Counted from the stretch's first letter, positions 1 through 9,215 are shown. The stretch: 64,000 nucleotides of DNA from an uncultured Eubacteriales bacterium (GCA_902775345.1 CACYLW010000002.1:62001-126000); one strand, 5' to 3'. Notes: generated by a model not told the origin, from the letters alone. A program made the numbers and translations.

Positions 1-476
1 CGAAGGATCCTTGTGCAGCTCTTACTCTTGGAACTTGCCTTTATGACAGCGGTATTTCCTCCTGCCATTGCAGCGACCAGTACCCCCAGAGACAGATAGA
101 AAGGGAAGTTGAACGGGCTTATTATGAGTGTGGTGCCGTAAGGCATCTTATATACCTTTGTTATTACGCTTGGAAAGCACATGAAACCGCTTAAATGGAT
201 CTCCGGCCTGGACCATTTTCTGAGTCCGCGTATGGCTTCGTTGATTTCCATTAATACAGTACCGACATCGCATAAATAACCTTCTGTCGGATGTCTTCCA
301 AGGTCTTCGTTAAGAGCACGCACCATTTGTGCTTCATGGGATTTTACGGCATCTCTCAGCTTTTTGAGCTGTTCGATCCTCCATGAAATGTCAAGCGTTT
401 GCCCTGAAGCAAAAAATACCTTCTGAGCCTCTACGGCTGAATGTACATTGTTTTTATCCCAAATAATCTCAGACAC
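1..476 (-). CDS. Aldehyde dehydrogenase, N-terminal part (cut by window start)
   Basis: I translated this by hand from the minus strand. A GTG start (complement of 474-476) lies behind an AAGGGG-like ribosome binding site. About 158 residues are present before the window edge. The protein opens with a helical segment, then shows the NAD-dependent aldehyde dehydrogenase signature: a Pro-Tyr-Gly-Thr stretch, Ser-Pro-Phe-Asn-Phe-Pro (the Asn normally helps form the oxyanion hole) and Ala-Gly-Gly-Asn-Thr-Ala-Val-Ile-Lys-Ala. The arrangement resembles ALDH3-class enzymes, which oxidise aldehydes to acids. The catalytic Cys and Glu lie outside the window, so activity cannot be judged. It is transcribed away from the D-aminoacylase operon. 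Confidence 0.85.
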   Translation of the reverse strand, partial: MSEIIWDKNNVHSAVEAQKVFFASGQTLDISWRIEQLKKLRDAVKSHEAQMVRALNEDLGRHPTEGYLCDVGTVLMEINEAIRGLRKWSRPEIHLSGFMCFPSVITKVYKMPYGTTLIISPFNFPFYLSLGVLVAAMAGGNTAVIKASSKSKSCTRIL

Positions 477-623
477 TTCTGCACCCCTTATATCAAAAAT
501 CTATTAATTACATGAAACATTCTGTACAATGATTTTATCAGTATCCGGCATTCTGAAGCAACAAGCAGCTGAATGCGGTCAGACAGCTTTGATGCGCGGA
601 CACGGGGGGATTGTGTTAAAATA

Positions 624-640
624 GATAAACGATGTTTATC
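624..640. promoter_or_regulatory. Inverted repeat upstream of the D-aminoacylase operon (candidate operator)
   Basis: GATAAAC, three bases, then GTTTATC form a perfect 7-base inverted repeat. It lies just after a TTAAAAT element at 616-622 that could be a -10 box, and 13 bases before the AAGGAGGT ribosome binding site. That is a typical place for a repressor operator. No good -35 was found at standard spacing, so the promoter itself is uncertain. Confidence 0.4.
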
Positions 641-666
641 CTGTTATGGAATAAGGAGGTTCATTC

Positions 667-2265
667 GTGAGGACACTGTTTAAAGGCGGAACGATCTATG
701 ACGGTACCGGCAGAAGGCCTTTCACCGGTGATGTTCTTATAGAGGACGACCGCATAGTAAAGATAGATGAAAGCATCAAAGAGAAAGCAGATGAAACAAT
801 AGATATCAGCGGATATCAGATCTGCCCGGGACTTATCGATGCTCATTCACACAACGATTTCTTTTATGACAGAGAGGACTCAGAGAAGTTCTACAAGCCT
901 TTCATAGAGCAGGGCATAACGACTCAGATAACAGGAAACTGCAGTTTCTCGCCATTCGGAGTGGATGAAGACACACCGTACAGGGATAAGATAGGCGGTG
1001 GCCTGTTCGATACTGTGCATCCTTGCAGCTTTGCTGAGTTCAAAAGGCGCGCGGAGGGAAATCTTTATGTGAACCTTGTACCGCTGATCGGTCAGGGATC
1101 GGTGCGAGCAGGCATGACCGGATATGATCCGGCTCCGTATACTGAAGAGCAGATCGAAAAAGAACTCGCGCACGTCCGCGAGGCCATGGAAGGCGGTGCC
1201 TTCGGCGGATCTCTCGGATTCATGTATGAGCCGGACAGGTACGCAAAAGAGGATGAGATCATAGCTTTTGCAAAAGAGATCGCGAAATACGACGGCATAG
1301 TAACGATACATCCGAGAGCATGCTCAATTGTCAGTGCTGACTATCCGCTCCTGACGAAGAAGTCCCACCTTGAGATGGGTCTTGATGAGGCGGTGGATAT
1401 TATGCACAAGTCAGGATGCAGGATGGAATACAGCCATCTCATCTTTACGGGGCAGAGGAGCTGGAAGCTTCTGGATAAGATGCTCTCCACGTTCCATCGC
1501 GAACATTATACGGGCAATCCTCTCGCGTTTGATAACTATGCGTTCCACTATGGCGCATCGGTCATAACCGTGGTATTCCCTGAATGGTACGCGCAGCTAA
1601 GCAAGGAGGAGGCAGAAAAGCCTGTGAACCGCCGCAAGCTCGAACTTACAATACTCATGTACCGGAAGGTGCTGGGCATAAACTGGGATGACATGGTGGT
1701 GGCATATATCTCAGACGATCATCCGGAGTACGAAGGAAAAACCATACCGCAGTGTGCGGATGAAGAGGGACTTTCATACCTTGACATGTATCTCAGGCTT
1801 GTTGAACTCTCGGGCCGTGCAGGCAGCATATATCTTGGGAAGTATTATAATGACGATATCGTGCACCGCCTCATGAACGATGAGCTGTCGGTATTCATGA
1901 CCGACGCATGGGTAGAGGAGAAGGGCCTGCAGAACATTGCGGCATACCAGACATTCCCGCAGTTCTTCATACTCGCGAAGAAGTACGGGATACCTGTTGA
2001 GAAGATCGTCCGCAAGATGACAGGAAAGACTGCTGACCGTTATAAGATACCGGAAAGAGGCTATCTCAGAGAAGGATATAAGGCGGATATCACAGTGATC
2101 GATCTCGAGCACATCAAGGTAGATGAGTCCAGGCCGGACTTCAGACCTGAAGGGATCGTACATGTGTATGTAAACGGACATCCTGTATTGAAGGACGGCA
2201 GGTATAATGGCGGCAAAGCCGGAAAGGTAGTGCTTAAAAGCCGCAGGTGCGAACAGGAGAAGTGA
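667..2265 (+). CDS. N-acyl-D-amino-acid deacylase family amidohydrolase
   Basis: 532 residues, GTG start six bases after AAGGAGGT (653-660). The protein has the amidohydrolase layout: a small N-terminal beta domain, then Pro-Gly-Leu-Ile-Asp-Ala-His-Ser-His (first metal ligands, near residue 60), further His in Thr-Ile-His-Pro and Tyr-Ser-His, and a C-terminal Ala-Asp-Ile-Thr-Val-Ile-Asp segment closing the beta domain. D-aminoacylases hydrolyse N-acyl-D-amino acids; related members act on hydantoin-derived N-carbamoyl compounds. The usual Gly-Ser-Asp-Gly around the catalytic Asp reads Met-Thr-Asp-Ala here, so the substrate may differ. It is followed one base later by moaC, so it sits in an operon with molybdenum cofactor genes, which is unexpected. 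Confidence 0.8.
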   Translation: MRTLFKGGTIYDGTGRRPFTGDVLIEDDRIVKIDESIKEKADETIDISGYQICPGLIDAHSHNDFFYDREDSEKFYKPFIEQGITTQITGNCSFSPFGVDEDTPYRDKIGGGLFDTVHPCSFAEFKRRAEGNLYVNLVPLIGQGSVRAGMTGYDPAPYTEEQIEKELAHVREAMEGGAFGGSLGFMYEPDRYAKEDEIIAFAKEIAKYDGIVTIHPRACSIVSADYPLLTKKSHLEMGLDEAVDIMHKSGCRMEYSHLIFTGQRSWKLLDKMLSTFHREHYTGNPLAFDNYAFHYGASVITVVFPEWYAQLSKEEAEKPVNRRKLELTILMYRKVLGINWDDMVVAYISDDHPEYEGKTIPQCADEEGLSYLDMYLRLVELSGRAGSIYLGKYYNDDIVHRLMNDELSVFMTDAWVEEKGLQNIAAYQTFPQFFILAKKYGIPVEKIVRKMTGKTADRYKIPERGYLREGYKADITVIDLEHIKVDESRPDFRPEGIVHVYVNGHPVLKDGRYNGGKAGKVVLKSRRCEQEK

Positions 2266-2266
2266 T

Positions 2267-2740
2267 ATGAGCGATCTCACGCATTTTGACGAAAACGGAA
2301 ACGCATATATGGTGGATGTCTCCGACAAGGACATCACAAAAAGGACTGCGACAGCGCAGGGTTCCATCGCTGTCAGCCGTGATGTGATGGATGCCGTTAC
2401 CGGAAAAAAGATAAAAAAGGGTGATGTTCTTACGGTGGCACAGACAGCCGGCATCATGGGTACCAAGCGGACATCCGACCTCATTCCCATGTGTCATACG
2501 CTGAGCCTTAATAATGCCGGGGTAAGCTTTGAAATAGATGAGGAAGCATGCACCATCACAGCAGTCTGCACTGCAGTCTGCGAGGGAAGGACAGGTGTCG
2601 AAATGGAAGCCCTTACCGGAGTGTCCGTAGCTCTTTTAACCATATACGACATGTGTAAGAGCGTCGACAAGCGCATGGTGATCAGTGACATCCATCTGGT
2701 TGAAAAAACAGGCGGCAAAAGCGGGGATTTCAGGTTCTGA
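2267..2740 (+). CDS. moaC: Cyclic pyranopterin monophosphate synthase MoaC
   Basis: 157 residues, the usual MoaC length. The enzyme converts the MoaA product, 3',8-cyclo-7,8-dihydro-GTP, to cyclic pyranopterin monophosphate, the first stable molybdopterin precursor. Family motifs are clear: Lys-Arg-Thr-Ser-Asp-Leu-Ile-Pro-Met-Cys-His, Gly-Val-Glu-Met-Glu-Ala-Leu-Thr-Gly and Tyr-Asp-Met-Cys-Lys. It starts with ATG one base after the D-aminoacylase stop and is followed two bases later by moaA, so translation is probably coupled. Its presence fits the demand for molybdenum cofactor from the three Mo hydroxylases at 46-63 kb. Confidence 0.97.
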   Translation: MSDLTHFDENGNAYMVDVSDKDITKRTATAQGSIAVSRDVMDAVTGKKIKKGDVLTVAQTAGIMGTKRTSDLIPMCHTLSLNNAGVSFEIDEEACTITAVCTAVCEGRTGVEMEALTGVSVALLTIYDMCKSVDKRMVISDIHLVEKTGGKSGDFRF

Positions 2741-2742
2741 CA

Positions 2743-3714
2743 GTGAAAGACAGATACGGCAGAAAGATAGAATATATGCGTGTTTCCATCACCGACAGGT
2801 GCGACCTGCGGTGCCGGTATTGCATGCCGGAAGGATGTGAAAAGGTCTCAATGAGCCAGATCCTTACATATGAGGAGATCCTGCGCATCTGCAGAACAGC
2901 CTCAGAACTGGGGATCAGCCGCATCAAAATCACCGGCGGCGAGCCTTTCGTGAGACTGGGCTGTACGGATCTCATACGCAGTATCAAGGCGATCGAAGGG
3001 ATAGATGAGGTAACTGTTACGACGAACGGGCAGACCCTCGAAAGATATATCGACGAGCTTAAGGAGATAGGGATCGATGGAATAAACATCAGTCTGGATA
3101 CGCTGAAGCCCGACAGATATACGTACATTACCGGACGCGGAGAACTGGACAGAACGCTGGCGTCAATCGAAAGATCGGTAAGCTCCGGCATCAAAACCAA
3201 AATCAACTGTCTGCTCCAGAAGGGGTTCAATGAAGATGAACTGTTTGATTTTGCGGAGTTGGCATTCAGATACGGGATTGATGTCCGCTTTATCGAGATG
3301 ATGCCTGTTGGCGCTGCTGACGCCGGCACAGGTGTTTCAAACACTGATGTGCTCCGGAGACTGATGGAAAGATGGCCGGACCTCAAAGCTGACCGCAGCA
3401 CTCACGGCAACGGACCGGCAGTCTATTATAAACGCAGCGGTACAGAAGGCAGCATAGGCCTGATAAGCGCCATCCACGGTAAGTTCTGCGAGCATTGCAA
3501 CCGGGTACGCCTGACCTCGCAAGGGCAACTCAAACCATGCCTGAGCTTTGATAACGGAACGGATCTCAGGGCTGCGCTTAAGGGCAATGATGATGAGCTC
3601 AGAAAAGTCATGCGGAAGGCGATTTACGAAAAGCCGGAAGCGCACAGCTTCAGTGATACTGAAAACAATGATGATCATGCTGAGCACCGCCTGATGTCAC
3701 AGATAGGAGGATAA
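2743..3714 (+). CDS. moaA: GTP 3',8-cyclase MoaA (radical SAM)
   Basis: 323 residues from a GTG start. The radical SAM cluster cysteines are C20, C24 and C27 in Asp-Arg-Cys-Asp-Leu-Arg-Cys-Arg-Tyr-Cys. The second, substrate-binding [4Fe-4S] site is C249, C252 and C266. The protein ends in Gly-Gly, the C-terminal tail that MoaA inserts into its own active site. It forms the first step of molybdopterin synthesis from GTP together with MoaC immediately upstream. All key residues are present. moaD, moaE and moeB are not in this window. Confidence 0.97.
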   Translation: MKDRYGRKIEYMRVSITDRCDLRCRYCMPEGCEKVSMSQILTYEEILRICRTASELGISRIKITGGEPFVRLGCTDLIRSIKAIEGIDEVTVTTNGQTLERYIDELKEIGIDGINISLDTLKPDRYTYITGRGELDRTLASIERSVSSGIKTKINCLLQKGFNEDELFDFAELAFRYGIDVRFIEMMPVGAADAGTGVSNTDVLRRLMERWPDLKADRSTHGNGPAVYYKRSGTEGSIGLISAIHGKFCEHCNRVRLTSQGQLKPCLSFDNGTDLRAALKGNDDELRKVMRKAIYEKPEAHSFSDTENNDDHAEHRLMSQIGG

Positions 3715-3718
3715 GCAC

Positions 3719-4678
3719 ATGAGCAGTACAGGCAAAGTAATTGCTGTATGCATAAGTGAAAAGAAAGGTACACAGAAGACTGAGGTCCCGTCGGTCACGT
3801 TAGTCCCGGAATGGGGCATAGAAGGCGACGCACATGCAGGAAAGTGGCACAGACAGGTCAGTCTGCTTGCGCTCGAAAAGATAGAGGCTTTCCGTGAAAG
3901 GGGAGCTGATGTGGATTTCGGAGCTTTCGGCGAGAATATAATAGTCGAAGGCTTCGACCTGAGAAATCTTCCTGTCGGCACCCGATTCAGGATAGGGGGA
4001 GCACTGCTTGAACTTACGCAGATAGGCAAGGAATGCCATACCCACTGTGCGATATATCATCAGGTCGGCGACTGCATCATGCCCAGAGAAGGAGTGTTTA
4101 CCATAGTTCTTGAGGGCGGCACGGTAAAGGCAGGAGACACTGCAGAGCTGATAGAAGCTGCCCCGGACAGACCGTTCACTGCGGCGTGGATAACACTTTC
4201 CGACAAAGGAGCGGCGGGGGAGAGAGAAGATAAAAGCGGTCCGCTGATCGGGGAGATACTGACCGGGGCAGGATATAACGTGGTCGAGGGACTGCTTATA
4301 CCTGATGAGCCAGCACTCCTTAAAAAGGAGCTCATGAGGCTCGCTGATCAGAGGCAGGTCAATGTCATTTTCACGACAGGAGGAACAGGCTTCTCAAAGA
4401 GAGACAGGACCCCTGAGGCTACCGCAGATGTATGTGAACGCATGACTCCCGGAATAGCAGAAGCGATAAGGGCCTATTCAATGACGAAGACTCCGACTGC
4501 CATGCTCTCAAGGGCAACTGCAGGTATCAGGAGAGATACTCTTATAATCAACCTTCCGGGAAGTCCGAAGGCTGTAAGGGAGTGTCTGGAATTTTTGCTT
4601 CATCCTCTAGAGCACGGGCTTGAGATCATGCTCGGCAGGGATGGCGAGTGCGCGAGACCTGATCCTGCTGACAAGTAA
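3719..4678 (+). CDS. MOSC domain - MogA/MoaB molybdopterin adenylyltransferase fusion
   Basis: 319 residues with two parts. Residues 1 to about 145 form a MOSC-type domain, related to MoCo sulfurase C-terminal domains and often linked to sulfur or sulfo-ligand transfer. Residues about 150 to 319 are a MogA/MoaB domain with Thr-Thr-Gly-Gly-Thr-Gly-Phe (near 218-224), Arg-Asp-Arg-Thr-Pro-Glu-Ala-Thr and a Leu-Pro-Gly-Ser-Pro-Lys-Ala-Val motif; these bind and adenylate molybdopterin. Strong GGAGG precedes the start and it follows moaA by four bases. The MOSC-Mog fusion is known in Clostridia. It places adenylation and cofactor ligand handling in one polypeptide. Confidence 0.9.
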   Translation: MSSTGKVIAVCISEKKGTQKTEVPSVTLVPEWGIEGDAHAGKWHRQVSLLALEKIEAFRERGADVDFGAFGENIIVEGFDLRNLPVGTRFRIGGALLELTQIGKECHTHCAIYHQVGDCIMPREGVFTIVLEGGTVKAGDTAELIEAAPDRPFTAAWITLSDKGAAGEREDKSGPLIGEILTGAGYNVVEGLLIPDEPALLKKELMRLADQRQVNVIFTTGGTGFSKRDRTPEATADVCERMTPGIAEAIRAYSMTKTPTAMLSRATAGIRRDTLIINLPGSPKAVRECLEFLLHPLEHGLEIMLGRDGECARPDPADK

Positions 4679-4691
4679 ACGAAAATGTAAA

Positions 4692-4726
4692 AGAATAAAA
4701 AAGAGCCGGGCTTTCAAAGCTCGGCT
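4692..4726 (-). terminator. Rho-independent terminator of the minus-strand operon
   Basis: Read on the minus strand, AGCCGAGC and GCCCGGCT pair around a short TTTGAAA loop and are followed by TCTTTTTTATT. The left arm is also the last codons and stop of the zinc-ribbon gene, so coding sequence and terminator overlap. Confidence 0.8.
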
Positions 4727-5184
4727 CCGCAATCGTAACAGAATGGACTGCCTTTCGGATTCAGTATCCCGCATTCAGGACAGACTATCATTTCTGATTC
4801 ATCCACCTCATCGGTTACGCGTATCTTTACACCTATATCGAGCTTTTCCGCTATCGATTCGGCATAGCGGTTGAGCTTTTTGTTTTGTCTGTAAAAGGGC
4901 TTCCCGCACGCGGCGCGCAGGGAAGCAAAACCCGCACGGTAGCCTTCATCCGTGTACCAGAGTACCGTGACTACGTCATGCATGCCGCCTCTGTCAGTAA
5001 TGAATGTTATGTTGCGGACTTCATCGCAGTAGACAACGGCATAGATGGAGCCTGAGAGTGCGAGTACGCCAAAATCGACGGGGCGGCCATCTTCGTTGAG
5101 GAAAATGGCTGCCTTCGGGGTTAGTCTGAACTCACTGAACCGCTGTGCATGCCTATTAACGATATAGTAGTTACTGTCAAGCAT
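4714..5184 (-). CDS. Small protein with C-terminal zinc ribbon
   Basis: 156 residues. The first 120 residues give no recognised domain; they look like a mixed alpha/beta fold. The last 25 contain Cys-Pro-Glu-Cys, ten residues, then Cys-Tyr-Asp-Cys, a typical treble-clef zinc ribbon of the kind found on many clostridial regulatory or membrane-associated proteins. No signal peptide or membrane segment is visible. It is the last gene of a three-gene minus-strand operon, 15 bases after the aldo/keto reductase stop, and its end overlaps the terminator. Function unknown. Confidence 0.75.
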   Translation of the reverse strand: MLDSNYYIVNRHAQRFSEFRLTPKAAIFLNEDGRPVDFGVLALSGSIYAVVYCDEVRNITFITDRGGMHDVVTVLWYTDEGYRAGFASLRAACGKPFYRQNKKLNRYAESIAEKLDIGVKIRVTDEVDESEMIVCPECGILNPKGSPFCYDCGAEL

Positions 5185-5199
5185 GATATATTGCGATGT

Positions 5200-6231
5200 T
5201 TAGTCAACTTTTACTTCTCCTGCAAGAACCTTTTTATAGTCCTCGTAGTTCTTTTTAAGCAGATTTGGGGTGTCCAGCTCATATGGGCAATGTGCAGTGC
5301 ACTGTCCGCATCCGATACAGGTATCGATCTTTGCCATTTCCTCCTGCCAGTGCTCGTTCAGCCATGATGCTGAAGGAGCGCGTCTGAGCATCAGAGACAT
5401 TCTCGCGCACTGGTTGATCGTGATCCCCATAGGGCAGGTAGCCAGGCAGTAGCCGCAGCCTCTGCAGAAATCTCCTGCAAGAGCTTTCTTCTCGGACTCG
5501 ATGTATTCGCGCATCTCATCAGTGAGTACAGGAGTATTGTCCATGTATGACAGCCATTCGTCAAGCTCGCTCTCTTTCTGAACGCCCCAGATAGGCAGAA
5601 CGTCAGGATAGTCTTCGAGGAATGCCATTGCTACATCGGATCTTGTTATCAGACCGCCTGCAAGGCTCTTCATTGCGATGAATCCCATTCCCTTTGCGAT
5701 GCAGCGCTCAACAAGTTCATAGTCCTTAGGGTCGGCAAGGAAGCTGAAAGGGAACTGCAGTGTCTCATAAAGCCCGGAATCCACAAGGTCGAAAGCTACG
5801 CCGATCTTGTGTGCAGTGACTCCGATGTGGCGGATCTTGCCGGCTTCCTTTGCTTCGAGCAATGCCTCGTAAACGCCGGTACCGTCACCCGGTGCATATA
5901 CCTGGCTGACCATGTGGAGCTGATACAGATCGATGTAGTCCGTACGCAGCTCTTTCAGTGAAGTTTCGAGATCTTCCCTGACTTTGTCACCCGTGGTGCC
6001 GGCCGTCTTTGTAGCGATGTAGACTTTGTCACGCATCCCCTCGAAAGCGATGCCGAGTTTGGTCTCGCTGTCGGTATATGCTCTGGCTGTGTCGAAATAT
6101 CTCATGCCGCCTTCATATGCTTTTCTCAGGATGGCGACAGCGTCCTCCGTGCTTCTCCTCTGGATAGGGAGGGCTCCGAAAGCGTTCTGAGGTACCGTTA
6201 TACCGGTCTGTCCAAGTGTAAGATCTCTCAT
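5200..6231 (-). CDS. Aldo/keto reductase with C-terminal ferredoxin-like Fe-S domain
   Basis: 343 residues. The N-terminal two thirds are an aldo/keto reductase barrel: Asp-Thr-Ala-Arg-Ala-Tyr carries the catalytic Asp and Tyr, Ala-Thr-Lys the Lys, and Leu-Tyr-Gln-Leu-His the His. The C-terminal part has two cysteine groups, Cys-Arg-Gly-Cys-Gly-Tyr-Cys...Cys-Pro and Cys-Ile-Gly-Cys-Gly-Gln-Cys...Cys-Pro, suited to [4Fe-4S] clusters. This fused type is common in anaerobic Firmicutes and archaea and may link carbonyl reduction to ferredoxin. The ribosome binding site is AAGGGGGA. It sits 17 bases downstream of the M32 peptidase gene. Substrate unknown. Confidence 0.92.
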   Translation of the reverse strand: MRDLTLGQTGITVPQNAFGALPIQRRSTEDAVAILRKAYEGGMRYFDTARAYTDSETKLGIAFEGMRDKVYIATKTAGTTGDKVREDLETSLKELRTDYIDLYQLHMVSQVYAPGDGTGVYEALLEAKEAGKIRHIGVTAHKIGVAFDLVDSGLYETLQFPFSFLADPKDYELVERCIAKGMGFIAMKSLAGGLITRSDVAMAFLEDYPDVLPIWGVQKESELDEWLSYMDNTPVLTDEMREYIESEKKALAGDFCRGCGYCLATCPMGITINQCARMSLMLRRAPSASWLNEHWQEEMAKIDTCIGCGQCTAHCPYELDTPNLLKKNYEDYKKVLAGEVKVD

Positions 6232-6248
6232 TTATATTCCCCCTTTGC

Positions 6249-7760
6249 TTACAGTCCGTAGATCTCCGAGTACTTTCTCTCAAGATAATCTATGTAGTAT
6301 TGCGGATCGAATTCAGCTTCGAATACTCTTTCGAGAAGTTCAGTCGGTTTGAATCTGCAGCCGTGCTTCCATATGTGTTCGCGGTTCCATTCGTTCACAG
6401 GACCGAAATCTCCGGCTTCGATGCAGGCGTCCACATCTACGCTTTCCTTCATCTTTGCGAGGAACTGGGCTCCGTATGCATTGCCCAGAGCATATGAAGG
6501 GAAGTAGCCGATCGATCCGTTCCCCCAGTGACAGTCCTGAAGCACACCGTTCTTATCGTCAGGAACATCGACACCAAGATATTCCTTATACAGGCGGTTC
6601 CACTCGGAAGGAAGGTCCCTGACTTCGAGCTCATCATGCATCACGCGCTTTTCAAGCTCATAGCGGATCATGATGTGCAGGGAGTAGGTGAGTTCGTCGG
6701 CTTCTGTTCTGATGAGAGAAGGCTGCACCTTGTTGATGCCGCGGTAGAGGTCCATGGCGTCACGGCCTTCCATCTGCTCAGGAATGATGCGTGCGAGCTC
6801 AGGGAAGATCATCCTGCAGAATGCCTTGCTCCTGCCAATGATGTTTTCGTAGAACCTGCTCTGGCTCTCGTGTACGCCCATCGATACGCCACCGTCAAGC
6901 ACTGTAAACGCAAGCTCATCATCAGACCCGGTGTCGTAGAGAGCGTGACCGCCCTCGTGTATGACGCTGAACATGGAGCAGGCGAAATCGTCCTCGTAAT
7001 AGTGGGTGGTTATGCGCTCATCGAGATGCGAACCGAAACTTGTGGTGAAAGGATGCTCCGTTGTCGCCAGACCGACGTGACCGAGGTCGAGACCGATTTT
7101 TTTCATAAGCAGGTAAGCAAGCTCTTCCTGCTTTTCAGGAGCGAAGTGTCCGAACCTTATGCTGTCGTCCACCTGAGGTTTCTCCTGAATGCGCTTCAGC
7201 AGAGGAACTATGCCGCCGCGGAGTTTTTCGAAGAACCTGTCGCATGTCTCCGTGTCGAGGCCTTCTTCGTATACGTTCAGCCAGTGATCAAAAGGGTCTT
7301 TTTCCGGCTCTATATATTTCGCGAATTTCTTATGTGTTTCAAAGATCTGTTCGAGATAAGGGCGGAAGAGTTCAAAGTCCGAATTTTCCTTCGCCTTATG
7401 CCATATGTCATCTGATCTTATGAGAAGCTCCTGATAGGCAATGTACTCGTCTGCAGGGATCTTCTTCATGTCGCGGATGTCCTTCAGAAGAAGGTATACC
7501 ATGCGTTTCTCATCTGCGCTGAGAGCCTCGCTGTTTGCGTCGAGGAACTCCAGAAGTTCGAACGTCTCTTCAGATGTGCTCTGCCTGTAGATCTCTTCGG
7601 AAAGGATCGACATGGTAACAGCCCTGTTTTCCGCAGTGTTCTTAGGAGCATAGGTGCATCCGTCGTAATAGATGAGTCCCACGGCGTGGTTGTAGGCAGC
7701 CATTTTACGCTGCAGTGACATAAGCTGCGCGCGGGCTTCATCAAGAGTGATATTTGTCAT
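6249..7760 (-). CDS. Metallocarboxypeptidase, M32 (Taq) family
   Basis: 503 residues, the standard length for this cytosolic zinc peptidase that trims C-terminal residues from peptides. The zinc motif H268-E269-G-G-H272 is intact, followed about 28 residues later by His-Glu-Ser-Gln-Ser-Arg, the second conserved motif with the third zinc ligand. It is the first gene of the minus-strand operon and has a GGAGG ribosome binding site at 7771-7775. The AT-rich 79-base gap between it and the divergent MATE gene probably holds promoters for both directions. Confidence 0.95.
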   Translation of the reverse strand: MTNITLDEARAQLMSLQRKMAAYNHAVGLIYYDGCTYAPKNTAENRAVTMSILSEEIYRQSTSEETFELLEFLDANSEALSADEKRMVYLLLKDIRDMKKIPADEYIAYQELLIRSDDIWHKAKENSDFELFRPYLEQIFETHKKFAKYIEPEKDPFDHWLNVYEEGLDTETCDRFFEKLRGGIVPLLKRIQEKPQVDDSIRFGHFAPEKQEELAYLLMKKIGLDLGHVGLATTEHPFTTSFGSHLDERITTHYYEDDFACSMFSVIHEGGHALYDTGSDDELAFTVLDGGVSMGVHESQSRFYENIIGRSKAFCRMIFPELARIIPEQMEGRDAMDLYRGINKVQPSLIRTEADELTYSLHIMIRYELEKRVMHDELEVRDLPSEWNRLYKEYLGVDVPDDKNGVLQDCHWGNGSIGYFPSYALGNAYGAQFLAKMKESVDVDACIEAGDFGPVNEWNREHIWKHGCRFKPTELLERVFEAEFDPQYYIDYLERKYSEIYGL

Positions 7761-7839
7761 AAAAAAATACCTCCGGTAACTTATTAAGTGTATTATATTA
7801 TAAAGTATTCATGGCAGATTAGCCACATTCGGGAGTATT

Positions 7840-9192
7840 TTGGAATTCAATAAAACAGCGCTCAACAGAAAACTGGTAAGAATAGCCACGCCTATAGCCA
7901 TACAGGGGATCGTATCGGCGACTCTTTCCATGGTGGACAACATAATGGTAGGCTTCCTCGGAGAGACTGAGCTCGCAGCGGTAGGCGTGGGATCTCAGCT
8001 TTTTATGGTGCATTATCTTGTGCTGTTCGGGATACTTTCGGGATCGGCGACCTTCATGGCCCAGTTCTACGGTACAAAGGACATGGCCAACATACGGAAG
8101 GTCATAGGCTTTGATTTTACACTTCTCGCCGTGCTCGGAGGAGTGATCTTCATACTTGTAAACTGCTTCACGGACGGCATTCTGTCCGTGTATACCGAAG
8201 ATCCCGCCGTAAAGGCACTGGCCGCACAGTACGTGAGGATCAACAGCCTCTCGTTCCTGCTCCTCGCTGTATCATCACCTCTTGAAATGGCGTTCAAGGC
8301 GACGCAGCAGGTGAAGATACCGATGACCATAAGCACGGTCATTTTCTTCACCAACATCGCTGTCAATTACGTACTTATCTTCGGCAAGCTCGGCTTTCCA
8401 AGGCTGGGTGTTGCCGGAGCAGCAATAGGAACGATCTCATCCAGGATCATCGAAGTTGTCATGAACTCATTCTTCGCTTTCCGTGCGCGCAACGAGTTCT
8501 GCGGAAGTATAACGAGCTATTTCGGATGGGACCGCGAGCTCGTAAGGAGGATAATAAAGAACGCCACTCCGACAACGATAAACGAGTTTTTCTGGAGCTT
8601 CGGCCAGACCATGTATGTGGCAGCATTCAGCCGGATAAGCACTACCGCGTATGCAGCCTACCAGGCGGCGAACTCCATTTTCAACATCTTCAACTTCGCT
8701 GCATTCAGCATAGGTGATGCTGCCCTGATACTGATAGGAGAAAAACTGGGTGAGGGCGACATGGAATACACATGGAAGCTCTCGAAACATCTGATAAAAG
8801 CTTCGATACTCGCAGGGCTCGTTATTGGGACGATAACCGTGTTATTGTCTGCGCCGCTTTCGGGCATCTTCAACCTTACTGACGAAGGCAAAATGTATAC
8901 AAAATACATACTCATAGTGTTTGGCGCTACCATGGCAGCAGATCTTTTCAACGGACTTCAGATTGCCGGCATCCTGAGGGCGGGAGGCGACACTAAATTC
9001 GCGATGATATCCGAAAGCCTGTGCATATGGTTCATAGCAGTACCTCTGGCTTTCATAGCTTCGCTTGCGTGGCATCTGCCAATACACATGGCGCTTCTGG
9101 TCACAAGAACGGAAATGATTATCAGAGCTGCCATCCTGGCAAAACGTTATCTTTCAAAGAAGTGGATGAATACGGTGATAACAGATCTTTAG
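7840..9192 (+). CDS. MATE family multidrug/sodium antiporter
   Basis: 450 residues with about 12 membrane segments. The sequence shows the MATE pattern of two six-helix halves, with Gly-Ile-Val-Ser-Ala...Met-Val-Asp-Asn-Ile-Met-Val-Gly near the N terminus and the corresponding Pro-Thr-Thr-Ile-Asn-Glu-Phe-Phe-Trp segment opening the second half. Such proteins export drugs or metabolites using Na+ or H+. The start is TTG behind GGGAG at 7831-7835. It is followed 23 bases later by the K+ channel gene. Substrate cannot be told from sequence. Confidence 0.93.
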   Translation: MEFNKTALNRKLVRIATPIAIQGIVSATLSMVDNIMVGFLGETELAAVGVGSQLFMVHYLVLFGILSGSATFMAQFYGTKDMANIRKVIGFDFTLLAVLGGVIFILVNCFTDGILSVYTEDPAVKALAAQYVRINSLSFLLLAVSSPLEMAFKATQQVKIPMTISTVIFFTNIAVNYVLIFGKLGFPRLGVAGAAIGTISSRIIEVVMNSFFAFRARNEFCGSITSYFGWDRELVRRIIKNATPTTINEFFWSFGQTMYVAAFSRISTTAYAAYQAANSIFNIFNFAAFSIGDAALILIGEKLGEGDMEYTWKLSKHLIKASILAGLVIGTITVLLSAPLSGIFNLTDEGKMYTKYILIVFGATMAADLFNGLQIAGILRAGGDTKFAMISESLCIWFIAVPLAFIASLAWHLPIHMALLVTRTEMIIRAAILAKRYLSKKWMNTVITDL

Positions 9193-9215
9193 ATCCGGTT
9201 CGGGAGGGATCATAG

